Shown: positions 44,045-50,729 of the stretch, piece after piece
How positions within the stretch are numbered: position 1 is the stretch's first letter
How the letters are laid out: each line of letters opens with the position of its first letter
Assembly (NCBI GenBank): GCA_947478805.1
Contig: CANJXQ010000013.1
Location: 1 to 50,729 of the forward strand
DNA: 50,729 bases
Source: Betaproteobacteria bacterium
GTDB lineage: Bacteria; Pseudomonadota; Gammaproteobacteria; Burkholderiales; SG8-39
Direction: 5' to 3'
Notes under the pieces: model-generated
The model's database searches: none
What the model was told of the DNA's origin: nothing
What the model saw: the letters and a program-made list of their open reading frames with translations, nothing else
Program-made: the position numbers and the translations under genes

Positions 44045-45141
44045 GCCAGATTCGCCAGAAAAATGCGCTCCATCTCACCGACCATGCGCTCCGCGGCGAA
44101 GCGCTCCCGCGCCATGGCCAGCCCGGCAGCACTCAGGGACAAGCGTAGCGCGGGATCGTCCTTCAGCGCGGATAGCGCGCCGCGCAGGGCGTCCACATCC
44201 CTCGGGGGCACCATCAGGCCCGTCTTTCCGTGCTCGACGATCTCGCCGATGGACCCAATGGGCGTGGAGACCACGGGACAGCCACAGGCCATCGCCTGCA
44301 TGATCGATTGCGGAACGCCCTCGTTGGCGTAGGAGGGCAGGGCGAAAACGTCGAAGGCTCGAAGCCAGGGTGCTACTTCCTCCTGGTTGCCGGGCATGAG
44401 AACCTGTTCCTCCAGGCCGAGCGTGCGGACCTGGGCACGCAGATTGTCGCGACCCGGACCGTCACCAACGATGACAAGCAACACACGTTTATCACCCAGC
44501 GCCGCAATCGCGTCCACGAGAAACCGGTGGCCCTTCCAGCTTCGCAGGGTCGCCACAATGCCGACGATGAAGCGATCCAGCGGCAGCGCCAAACGCTCAC
44601 GCGCGTCGATGCGATCGCCGGGCGCAAAGCGCTCCAGATCGATTCCCGTCGGCACCGAGGTTACGCACCCGGGATCCAGCCCCGCTTCTTCAATGACCTG
44701 TTGGCGAAGGGCCTCTCCGGTGGTGACCACGTGTGCTGTCGCCCTGCCGTACAACCAACGTGTCGCGGCATTGCGCGAGATGGGGGCGGAGATGTGACGC
44801 GTCCGTACCAATGGGGCGCGTCTTGATCGCGGCAGGGTCATCAGCGCCAACGCGGTCAGCCAACTGTCTGTCGAACTGTGGCTGTTGATGACGCTCCAGG
44901 GCCGCGACAGCACCGCGCGTCGCATGGCCCGCACGCCAAGGACGCGTTTGCGGGCTATCGGCAGCGGCATCACGGCGAGGCCCCGCCTTGTCGCCTCAAC
45001 GAAAATTCGCGACTCCGGCGGAGCCGCAACGCAGATATCGTGCCCCCGGCGCTTGAATCCTTCGGCCTCGGTAATGATGCGAAGTTCCTGCCCGCCCCAG
45101 CCGCATGATGACTCGGTGTGCAAGACCGAGAGCCGGGTCAT
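44041..45141 (-). CDS. Glycosyltransferase family 4
   Basis: 366 residues, ATG at 45141 overlapping the msbA stop (ATGA). GT-B features: LHTESSCGWGGQELRIITEAEGFKRRGHDICV acceptor loop, INSHSSTDSWLTALAL, VVTTGEALRQQVIEEAGLDPGCVTSVPTGIDLERFAPG, FIVGIVATLRSWKGHRFLVDAI, VLLVIVGDGPGRDNLRAQV, FALPSYANEGVPQSIMQAMACGCPVVSTPIGSIGEIVEHG. The donor site is EGVPQSIMQA, in which the second acidic position of E-x7-E is Q. Such GT4 genes beside msbA are common in betaproteobacterial LPS loci. Confidence 0.93.
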   Translation of the reverse strand: MTRLSVLHTESSCGWGGQELRIITEAEGFKRRGHDICVAAPPESRIFVEATRRGLAVMPLPIARKRVLGVRAMRRAVLSRPWSVINSHSSTDSWLTALALMTLPRSRRAPLVRTRHISAPISRNAATRWLYGRATAHVVTTGEALRQQVIEEAGLDPGCVTSVPTGIDLERFAPGDRIDARERLALPLDRFIVGIVATLRSWKGHRFLVDAIAALGDKRVLLVIVGDGPGRDNLRAQVRTLGLEEQVLMPGNQEEVAPWLRAFDVFALPSYANEGVPQSIMQAMACGCPVVSTPIGSIGEIVEHGKTGLMVPPRDVDALRGALSALKDDPALRLSLSAAGLAMARERFAAERMVGEMERIFLANLA

Positions 45142-46898
45142 GCCTCCACAGCCTCCGGGTCCAGCGCGAACTGGATCCGATAAAGCTTCGCATACAGGCC
45201 GTCGCGTGCCATCAACTGCGCGTGATTGCCCGTTTCGACGATCTTGCCACGTTGCAACACCACGATGCGGTCAGCCCGCTCGACCGTGGACAGGCGATGC
45301 GCGATGACGATGGTTGTGCGCCCACGCATCAACGTCTCTAGGGCCTCCTGGACATGGCGCTCCGATTCGCTGTCCAGCGCCGAGGTTGCCTCGTCCAGCA
45401 ACAATATCGGGGCATTTTTCAAGAGCGCCCGCGCAATGGCCAAGCGCTGGCGCTGACCGCCTGAAAGGCGCACGCCATTCTCGCCGATCAGCGTGTCGAA
45501 ACCTTGCGGCATCTCGCGAATGAATTCGATTGCGTGGGCCGCTTGCGCGGCCGCCTCGACGGTGGCTCGACTGGAAGTCGCGAGGCGCCCATATGCGATA
45601 TTGGCAGCCACGGTATCGTTGAAAAGCGCGACATCCTGGCTCACCAGCGCGATGTTCGCCCGCAGGCTCGCCAATGTCAGGTCCCGGTAGTCCACGCCGT
45701 CGATCAGGATCTTTCCCGCATCAGGCAGATAGAACCGCGGCAACAGATTGACCAGGGTCGACTTGCCCCCGCCCGATGGCCCTACCAAGGCGACCGTTTC
45801 TCCGGGCTCGATGACAAGATCCAGGAGATCCACTGCCTTGCGGCTGGCACCCGGGTAGGCAAAGGTCACGGATTGCAACTCGATCCTGCCCGTGGCCTTT
45901 TCCAATTGCCGCTCACCGCTGTCGGGTTCCGGCACGGCATCCAGGAGTTCAAATACGCTTTCCGCGGACGCCAGCCCGCGCTGCAGGGGGGAATTCACAT
46001 CGGCGAGATGCTTGAGCGGGGACAGCAACATGAGCATTGCCGTGATGAAGGACACGAATCCCCCGACCGTGAGCGCATCCGACGCCGACTCCGACACCGC
46101 TATGGTGATGATGATGGCCAGCGCGATGGCGGCGAACAGTTGCGCGATCGGCACCGTGGCTGCCGCCGCAATGGTCTGGCGCATGTTGAATCCGCGCAAG
46201 GCCTGGCTCGCGCGATCGAAGCGGCCGGATTCGTAGGATTGCCCGCCGAACACCTTGACCACCTTTTGGCATTCGACAGCCTCCTCCAGCACTTCAGTGA
46301 GATTGCCCATGGCCTTGAGTGACTCCTGGCTCATGTGCCGCATGCGCTTGGAAAAAAGGCGGATCGCCAGCGTGATTCCCGGCGCGATGATCAGCGTGAT
46401 CATGGTGAGCTTCCAGTTCAGGTACAGCATCCACGCGAGCAGGCCGACGACGGTGAGAGACTCGCGAACGAGAACAGTCAGCACTGCGGTGGCCGCGCCG
46501 ATCGCCCCCCCGATATCGTTGGTCACCTTGGATATCAGCACCCCGGAGGACTGGTTGTCGAAAAAACCCATCGGCTGCATCAGCAAGCGATCGAACATGA
46601 CGCGGCGAATGTCCAGGACCAGGCGGTTGGACACCCAGCCCATGGTGTACGAAGAGACGAACGTGAGCACTCCGCGAAGAAGGAAGATGCCGAGAACGGC
46701 CGCGGGGATCAGATACAGGTGCGTGGTATCGCGCTTGACGAAGCTGCCGTCGAGCAGGGGCTTCATCATGGCCGGAAACAAGGGTTCGCTTGCTGCGGTC
46801 AGCACCATTGCCAGAAGCGACAAGGCAAACACGCGCCAATGCGGCCGGACGTAGCCCAGCAGGCGCAGGTACAGCTCCCGGCTAGAGCGGTTCGTCAA
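45138..46898 (-). CDS. msbA: Lipid A/LPS export ABC transporter MsbA
   Basis: 586 residues, half-transporter with an N-terminal six-helix membrane domain (about residues 20-310) and a C-terminal ATPase. Walker A is GPSGGGKST (373-381), the signature LSGGQRQRLAIARALL starts at 478, Walker B is ILLLDEA (498-504) and the H-loop is VIAHRLSTV. The start RELYLRLLGYVRPHW and FFDNQSSGVLISKVTND are typical MsbA. A TGA lies directly before the TTG at 46898 and no ATG is near, so TTG is the likely start. It flips lipid A-core across the inner membrane and heads the minus-strand glycosyltransferase run. Confidence 0.95.
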   Translation of the reverse strand: MTNRSSRELYLRLLGYVRPHWRVFALSLLAMVLTAASEPLFPAMMKPLLDGSFVKRDTTHLYLIPAAVLGIFLLRGVLTFVSSYTMGWVSNRLVLDIRRVMFDRLLMQPMGFFDNQSSGVLISKVTNDIGGAIGAATAVLTVLVRESLTVVGLLAWMLYLNWKLTMITLIIAPGITLAIRLFSKRMRHMSQESLKAMGNLTEVLEEAVECQKVVKVFGGQSYESGRFDRASQALRGFNMRQTIAAAATVPIAQLFAAIALAIIITIAVSESASDALTVGGFVSFITAMLMLLSPLKHLADVNSPLQRGLASAESVFELLDAVPEPDSGERQLEKATGRIELQSVTFAYPGASRKAVDLLDLVIEPGETVALVGPSGGGKSTLVNLLPRFYLPDAGKILIDGVDYRDLTLASLRANIALVSQDVALFNDTVAANIAYGRLATSSRATVEAAAQAAHAIEFIREMPQGFDTLIGENGVRLSGGQRQRLAIARALLKNAPILLLDEATSALDSESERHVQEALETLMRGRTTIVIAHRLSTVERADRIVVLQRGKIVETGNHAQLMARDGLYAKLYRIQFALDPEAVEA

Positions 46899-47048
46899 TC
46901 AGATACCCTCGGGCCCCTGATGCGGACGGTGCAGCATCGAGACTCTTCTGGAAAGAGTTGAATTGTAACAGTTTTTAGGGTTTCCCCGACCGAACACAGC
47001 GGTGCCGTTCGATCCCGGACACACTGCTCCAGCCCTCAAATACCGCGC
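46899..47048 (-). promoter_or_regulatory. msbA: 150-nt region upstream of msbA with possible promoter
   Basis: The widest break between LPS genes in this part of the minus strand. On that strand it holds a -10-like TACAAT (46962-46967, about 64 nt before the TTG start), with an A-rich tract upstream of it but no clear -35 box. A 6-bp-arm hairpin ACTCTT...AAGAGT (46942-46958) lies in the putative leader and has no T-run. It may separate transcription of waaQ/GT4 from msbA. Confidence 0.35.
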
Positions 47049-48212
47049 TTAACTCTGCTGGTCAGCGAGGGGGTCGGAGCCGAGCAGTTCACGATACAGC
47101 TGGAACAACTTTTCCGACATCGCGGCCAGGGAAAGTCCTTCCGCCACGGCGCGTGCGCGCTCTCCCATGAGCTTGAGGTTTGGCGGTGACATAAACGCCA
47201 GGTACCCGGACAAAGCCACCGTATCCATGGCATCGCAAACCCAACCATCGGTACCCGCAGTCAGCAGTTCGGCTGCACCGCATTGCATCGAAGTCGCAAC
47301 CGGGAGCCCGCTCGCCATGGCCTCCAGCGCCGCATTGGGAAAGGGATCGTAGAGTGTCGGCAGCACGAACGCATCGGCCATGCCGTACCAGGGCGCAGGA
47401 TCGGCCTGCGCCCCCGCAAAGTGTACTTGCCGGGCAACGCCCAGCTTCTCGGCTTGCCGGCGATACCGCTCGGCGTGCCGATCGGCGCCAACCACCACCA
47501 CAAAGGCATCCTCTCGCGACGACGCAATGCCCGCAAAAGACTCCAGCAGGCGGCCAACGCCCTTGCGCTCGAATCCGGAGCCCAGCAACAGGAAGACCGT
47601 GGCTTCGGCCGGAATGCCAAGGCGCGAGCGCATGGCCTCGCGCCATTGCACGCGCAAACGCGGGTGAAAGCGATCGAGATCGACCCCGTTATGGATCACG
47701 CGAAGCTTGCCCTCGTCCACGCCAAAGTGGGAGCGAACTTCAGCCGCCACCATGCGTGAATTGCAGATGACCGCGCGCAGCCGCGCGCTTGCGAACAGGC
47801 GACGCTCGGCAGCCAGGGTGTAGCGGTGCCATGGGCTGGCCGACTGCGCCATGCGCCGCAACGCGCCCAGCGTGCGCGCGCGGTTCAGGAGCCATTGCGC
47901 ATGCACACCATCCCCTGCACGGTAGATATCGCAGCAGGCGATCCGCTCATGCGACTGCACGAGATCGAACTTGCCCCGGGCCGCCGCGCACGCGGCGCGT
48001 GCGAAGCTCCAGTCGCGCCAAGTGCGTCCCACATAGGGCGGGTCGCACAGCAAGACGCTTGCGCCAGACTCGGACGCCCCTCCGCGCCAGTCGCGCGCAA
48101 TCAGCGTCAGCGAAACATCGTGCTGGGCGTCCAGCGATCGCATGGCCTGCTCGACGAAGCGCTCTGCGCCGCCAAACGGGTTGTAGCGCTGGCGAATCAA
48201 CGCGAGCTTCAT
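47049..48212 (-). CDS. Glycosyltransferase family 4, LPS core-type
   Basis: 387 residues, ATG at 48212, 13 nt after waaQ. LALIRQRYNPFGGAERFVEQAMRSLDAQ (GGAER acceptor loop), FDLVQSHERIACCDIYRAGDGVHAQWL, AVICNSRMVAAEVRSHFGVDEGKLRVIHNGVDLDRFHP, VFLLLGSGFERKGVGRLLESFAGI, ADAFVLPTLYDPFPNAALEAMASGLPVATSMQCGAAELL. The HERIxxCDIYRAGDGVH segment resembles WaaG-like glucosyltransferases that follow waaQ in LPS core operons. The donor loop is YDPFPNAALEA. Likely adds a core hexose; exact specificity unproven. Confidence 0.9.
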   Translation of the reverse strand: MKLALIRQRYNPFGGAERFVEQAMRSLDAQHDVSLTLIARDWRGGASESGASVLLCDPPYVGRTWRDWSFARAACAAARGKFDLVQSHERIACCDIYRAGDGVHAQWLLNRARTLGALRRMAQSASPWHRYTLAAERRLFASARLRAVICNSRMVAAEVRSHFGVDEGKLRVIHNGVDLDRFHPRLRVQWREAMRSRLGIPAEATVFLLLGSGFERKGVGRLLESFAGIASSREDAFVVVVGADRHAERYRRQAEKLGVARQVHFAGAQADPAPWYGMADAFVLPTLYDPFPNAALEAMASGLPVATSMQCGAAELLTAGTDGWVCDAMDTVALSGYLAFMSPPNLKLMGERARAVAEGLSLAAMSEKLFQLYRELLGSDPLADQQS

Positions 48213-48225
48213 TCGCTCAATGCCT

Positions 48226-49341
48226 CTACCGCGTCTCGGCGAGCAACGCGTCGATGGCGGGGAGAACTTTTGATTCGGGCAGGGTAGTCAGGCATTCGCT
48301 GACCTTTCCGCCCCCGCAACCATCATTACCGCAGGGCCGGCAGCGGTACTCCAGCGACGAGACGACACGATGCGGGACCTCCCAAGGCCCCCACTCGGCA
48401 TCGCCGCTGGGGCCGAAAAGTGCCACCACGGGCGTCTGCATGGCCGCCGCAATGTGCATTGGCGCCGAATCGACGCCAATGAAAAGCTTGGCTCGCCGCG
48501 TGAACGCGGCAAGCTCCTTCAACGACAATTGGCCCGAAAGATCGACGATGCGCTCGCGCGCACTCGATCTCTCCTTGATGGCGGAAAGCAGCTTTCGCTC
48601 GTCGTCCGTCGGTGCCGCGGTCAGCACCACACGCTCTCCCCGTCCGATCAGCGTATCAATCAATGCCGCCATGCGATCGACCGGCCAGCACTTGAATTGC
48701 CAGCGCGATGCAGGATGAATATGGACAAAGCCCTTCTCCTTGAGACCATGCGCCTCGAGCAGCGCAACCGCCCTCGCCTCGGCCTCGGCACCAGGCACCA
48801 GGACAAGCCTGCGATCCTCTACCGACGGCTGCACGCCGATTCGACGCAGTGCATCGAGATTCCAGTCCACCATGTGTCGCAGGGCATTTTTCGGCAGGGC
48901 GATACGGTGGGTGAAGCTGCGCTTCCAGAACTTTGGCTTGCTGGCGTACCCAGGAGCAACCGAGAAGCGGCAACCCAAAGAACGCGCGAGCCACGCGCCG
49001 CGCGGATGCTCGGAGAGGTGGATGAGCAGGTCGTAGCGCCGGTCGCGCAGCCGGGAAAACAATTGCCATTCTGCGGCCAGTCGCGTCAACGCTCCTGCAT
49101 TCTTCCATGCGCGATCGATGCAATGCACCTGCGAGATTGCCGGGTGGAGCGTCAGCATGTCGCGCGTATCCCCATAGACCAGGGCGTCGATTTGCGCATG
49201 CGGTGCGTGTGTCTTCAGCGTCGAAAAAACCGGGGATGTCAGAAGCACATCGCCGTGATGGCGCAGCTTGACCACCAGGACACGCTTTACGGCGGCAAGA
49301 TCAATGCGGTCGGCAGGCCCGGTCAACATGGCCCGCACCAT
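48226..49341 (-). CDS. waaQ: Putative LPS heptosyltransferase III, WaaQ/RfaQ family
   Basis: 371 residues, GT9. VKRVLVVKLRHHGDVLLTSPVFSTLKTHAP is the RfaQ-type N-terminus. Others are IHLSEHPRGAWLARSLG, VHIHPASRWQFKCWPVDRMAALIDTL, LFIGVDSAPMHIAAAMQTPVVALFGPSGDAEWGPW and the cysteine cluster YRCRPCGNDGCGGGKVSECL near residue 340, all typical of this family. The ATG at 49341 adds 17 variable residues before the domain; an in-frame ATG at 49329 is an alternative. It would add a side-branch heptose in the core, using ADP-heptose. Confidence 0.92.
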   Translation of the reverse strand: MVRAMLTGPADRIDLAAVKRVLVVKLRHHGDVLLTSPVFSTLKTHAPHAQIDALVYGDTRDMLTLHPAISQVHCIDRAWKNAGALTRLAAEWQLFSRLRDRRYDLLIHLSEHPRGAWLARSLGCRFSVAPGYASKPKFWKRSFTHRIALPKNALRHMVDWNLDALRRIGVQPSVEDRRLVLVPGAEAEARAVALLEAHGLKEKGFVHIHPASRWQFKCWPVDRMAALIDTLIGRGERVVLTAAPTDDERKLLSAIKERSSARERIVDLSGQLSLKELAAFTRRAKLFIGVDSAPMHIAAAMQTPVVALFGPSGDAEWGPWEVPHRVVSSLEYRCRPCGNDGCGGGKVSECLTTLPESKVLPAIDALLAETR

Positions 49342-49445
49342 AGCAGAAAAAAAGCGCTTCAGAAAACCCGCTCATGCAACCGAAGAGCCACTACATGAGC
49401 ACGGTCATGCAGCACAAGCTGCATCCTGCGGCGCCAGGAAACCGG

Positions 49446-49477
49446 CTTGCCGGGTGTCCTTCCACCCGGCCCGCAAG
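49446..49477 (-). terminator. Possible terminator stem-loop downstream of TonB-dependent receptor
   Basis: CTTGC/GCAAG outer arms enclose CGGGTG/CACCCG inner arms with a 4-nt bulge and a 6-nt loop. It is GC-rich and sits between the receptor stop (minus strand) and waaQ. There is no clear T-run after it on the minus strand, so rho-independent termination is only possible, not shown. Confidence 0.3.
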
Positions 49478-49498
49478 TGTTTGCGTGCCTAACAGAAC

Positions 49499-49517
49499 TG
49501 AGGGGACACTCCCCTCA
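49499..49517. repeat. Hairpin repeat element, copy B
   Basis: TGAGGGGA-CAC-TCCCCTCA, a perfect 8-bp-arm hairpin with a 3-nt loop, followed on the plus strand by ATTTT. Arms are 15/16 identical to copy A at 39525-39543. It is enclosed by 7-nt inverted arms 8 nt to the left and 31 nt to the right, together with a third small hairpin. This is compatible with a REP/BIME-like or miniature inverted-repeat unit. Confidence 0.65.
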
Positions 49518-49563
49518 ATTTTCCCTGCTTCAGGGCGCCTGACGGTGATTCTGTTCTGCGCTC

Positions 49564-50729
49564 CTAGCGAAATCGCAGTTCCAGCGTCCCCTGCAGGGTT
49601 CGCCCGGCTTGAGGGTAGGCATTGAACGACGTTCCTGCGCCGTTTCGAATCCCGTAGCTGTAGTACTGCTTGTCCAGGACATTGTTGATGGCCAGCGATG
49701 CAGTCCAGTCCTTTCGTTCATGCGTCAGCTTGAAGTCAACCAAGTCATAGGCCGGCATGCGCGCGGGAAAGCTGTTCGTCTGGTCGTTGTCATAGTATTG
49801 CTTGCCCACGTGCCTTGCGACACCGCGCAATTGCGTCCGCTCGTCGAAGCGCCATGAAAATCCGGCATTCGCTGTTTCACGCGGGACCAGCGGAATGAAT
49901 TTTCCACTGACATCGACGCCGCCGATCATGCCATTGCGAAATTTGGCCTCCGTTGCCGATACGTTTCCAAACAACGAAAGGTTCTGCGTCGCGTCATAGG
50001 AGATTTCGAACTCCAGTCCCTTGCGCGACGTCGGCGGCAGGTTGATATTGGAAAACGTCGGGGAAAAGAAGTGGATTTCGTTGTTCAATCGCATTTCATA
50101 GGTGCTCGCCCTTGCGCGAAGCCCCTCGCGACGATATTCCATGCCCACCTCGTGATCGCGCGAAGTCTGCGGTTCCAGCAAAGTCACGATGGCATCGAAC
50201 AAGGGCCCGCCGAATTGCGCATAGCTTTCATCGATCGTCGCCGTCCGGAAGCTGTCCCCTGTTCGCGCATAGACGGCCAGTGTCCTGCTAAGGTCATGGC
50301 GCGCGCCGAGTTCCCAGGCTCGCGGCGCGCTCGTCTTCCTGCCGGTAGCATAAGCAGCAGGATTGATCTGATCCTTCGCTGTCGTGGTCACGCGGTGCTG
50401 GCGAAAGCCCACATTCACTTTGGTGTGTTCGCCAAAGGCCGTGTTGCTCTGGGCATAGAAAGCCTCATTCTGCTGAGCCGCGACTACTCGTGCAGCCGGA
50501 GCGCCCAGCGTTTCCAGGCTGGTTGAACGGTTGGAAACGTAAGCCCAGTCGTCGGCATCCATGCCTACGATGAGACTGTGGTCCAATCCGGCGGCTCGAA
50601 ACGGAATCTTGAGCCTTGGCGTGATCGACTTAACGTTCACGCGGGTATCGGTGTAGGTATTGAAGATCCCGAAGGCGTAGTCCTTGAGCAGCGAAGCGCG
50701 ACCGCTTTGGCGGTAGCCGAGTTCCATCG
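49564..50729 (-). CDS. TonB-dependent outer-membrane receptor, C-terminal fragment
   Basis: The frame runs off the window at 50729, leaving about 388 C-terminal residues of a protein usually 650-800 long; the plug and N-terminus are outside. Alternating amphipathic strands and family motifs are visible: AFYAQSNTAFGEHTKVNVGFRQHRV, GARHDLSRTLAVYARTGDSFRTATIDE, EVGMEYRREGLRARASTYEMRLNNEI, GLEFEISYDATQNLSLFGNVS, DLVDFKLTHERKDWTASLAINNVLDKQYYSYG and a terminal LELRFR ending in the beta-barrel style. The ligand (siderophore, vitamin or other) cannot be deduced. It is probably functionally unrelated to the glycan genes. Confidence 0.9.
   Translation of the reverse strand, partial: MELGYRQSGRASLLKDYAFGIFNTYTDTRVNVKSITPRLKIPFRAAGLDHSLIVGMDADDWAYVSNRSTSLETLGAPAARVVAAQQNEAFYAQSNTAFGEHTKVNVGFRQHRVTTTAKDQINPAAYATGRKTSAPRAWELGARHDLSRTLAVYARTGDSFRTATIDESYAQFGGPLFDAIVTLLEPQTSRDHEVGMEYRREGLRARASTYEMRLNNEIHFFSPTFSNINLPPTSRKGLEFEISYDATQNLSLFGNVSATEAKFRNGMIGGVDVSGKFIPLVPRETANAGFSWRFDERTQLRGVARHVGKQYYDNDQTNSFPARMPAYDLVDFKLTHERKDWTASLAINNVLDKQYYSYGIRNGAGTSFNAYPQAGRTLQGTLELRFR

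Larger units (their letters stand above)
49342..49563. other. 222-nt gap between waaQ and TonB-dependent receptor, rich in hairpins
   Basis: No gene was recognised here. It contains a large imperfect stem (49446-49477), the hairpin repeat copy B (49499-49517), a small hairpin CCCTG-CTT-CAGGG (49523-49535) and outer 7-nt inverted arms AACAGAA (49491-49497) and TTCTGTT (49549-49555). On the minus strand it is downstream of the receptor gene and upstream of waaQ, so terminator and promoter functions are both expected here. No promoter can be assigned with confidence. Confidence 0.6.

Noticed and set aside
45138..46898. O-antigen ABC exporter (Wzm/Wzt type)
   Set aside because: The protein is a fused membrane-ATPase half-transporter with MsbA motifs; there is no separate Wzm-like permease, and a Wzx-like flippase is present.
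49346..49352. T-run (minus strand) just before waaQ as a terminator tail
   Set aside because: No stem-loop precedes the run at the required distance on that strand.

Overview
This window is almost entirely an LPS/O-antigen type surface-polysaccharide region of a GC-rich Gram-negative bacterium. It ends in msbA, a waaQ-type heptosyltransferase and the 3' part of a TonB-dependent receptor, all outer-membrane biology. The gene families, the TTG/GTG starts and the 4-nt overlaps fit a betaproteobacterium best. That is an inference; genus cannot be read from the sequence. No rRNA, tRNA, CRISPR array, transposase or integrase was recognised. The longest stretch without a gene is about 220 bases (49342-49563).

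Plus strand, 1-29111: one long run of genes with short gaps or overlaps. It starts with nucleotide-sugar supply: rmlA (5' truncated by the window edge), rmlC, rmlD, a TviB/WbpO-type UDP-HexNAc dehydrogenase, gmd and fcl. A Wzx-like flippase follows. Then comes a visibly more AT-rich stretch with an FkbM-like protein, a SAM methyltransferase, an FkbM methyltransferase, a membrane-anchored SGNH hydrolase and an acyltransferase-3/SGNH fusion. Next is a repeated module: CgeB-type glycosyltransferase, Trm112-type methyltransferase and AsnB-type amidotransferase occur in that order twice (12511-16564 and 17604-22448), with a GT2 gene between the copies and an extra methyltransferase in the second. 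The strand closes with two GT4 enzymes (the second WbuB-like), the UDP-L-FucNAc trio fnlA-fnlB-fnlC, and a WbpV-like SDR.

Minus strand, 46898 down to 29168: a convergent run read from msbA through GT4, GT9, GT4, an O-antigen ligase/polymerase-type membrane protein, GT4, a third AsnB, three GT4-like enzymes, a NodU/CmcH-type carbamoyltransferase, a methyltransferase, a GT4 and a GT9. Most junctions overlap by 4 nt or lie within 20 nt. The main break is a 124-nt gap (39463-39586) holding three consecutive hairpins. Upstream of msbA lie a core-type GT4, waaQ, and then the TonB-dependent receptor fragment, all on the minus strand.

Together the genes predict dTDP-L-rhamnose, GDP-L-fucose, UDP-L-FucNAc and a UDP-2-acetamido-hexuronic acid, used by about a dozen glycosyltransferases and decorated by methylation, O-acylation, carbamoylation and probably amidation of the uronic acid. 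An initiating phosphoglycosyltransferase, a chain-length regulator and rmlB are not in the window. The most unusual points are the duplicated CgeB/Trm112-methyltransferase/AsnB module and a hairpin repeat family found in two intergenic gaps.
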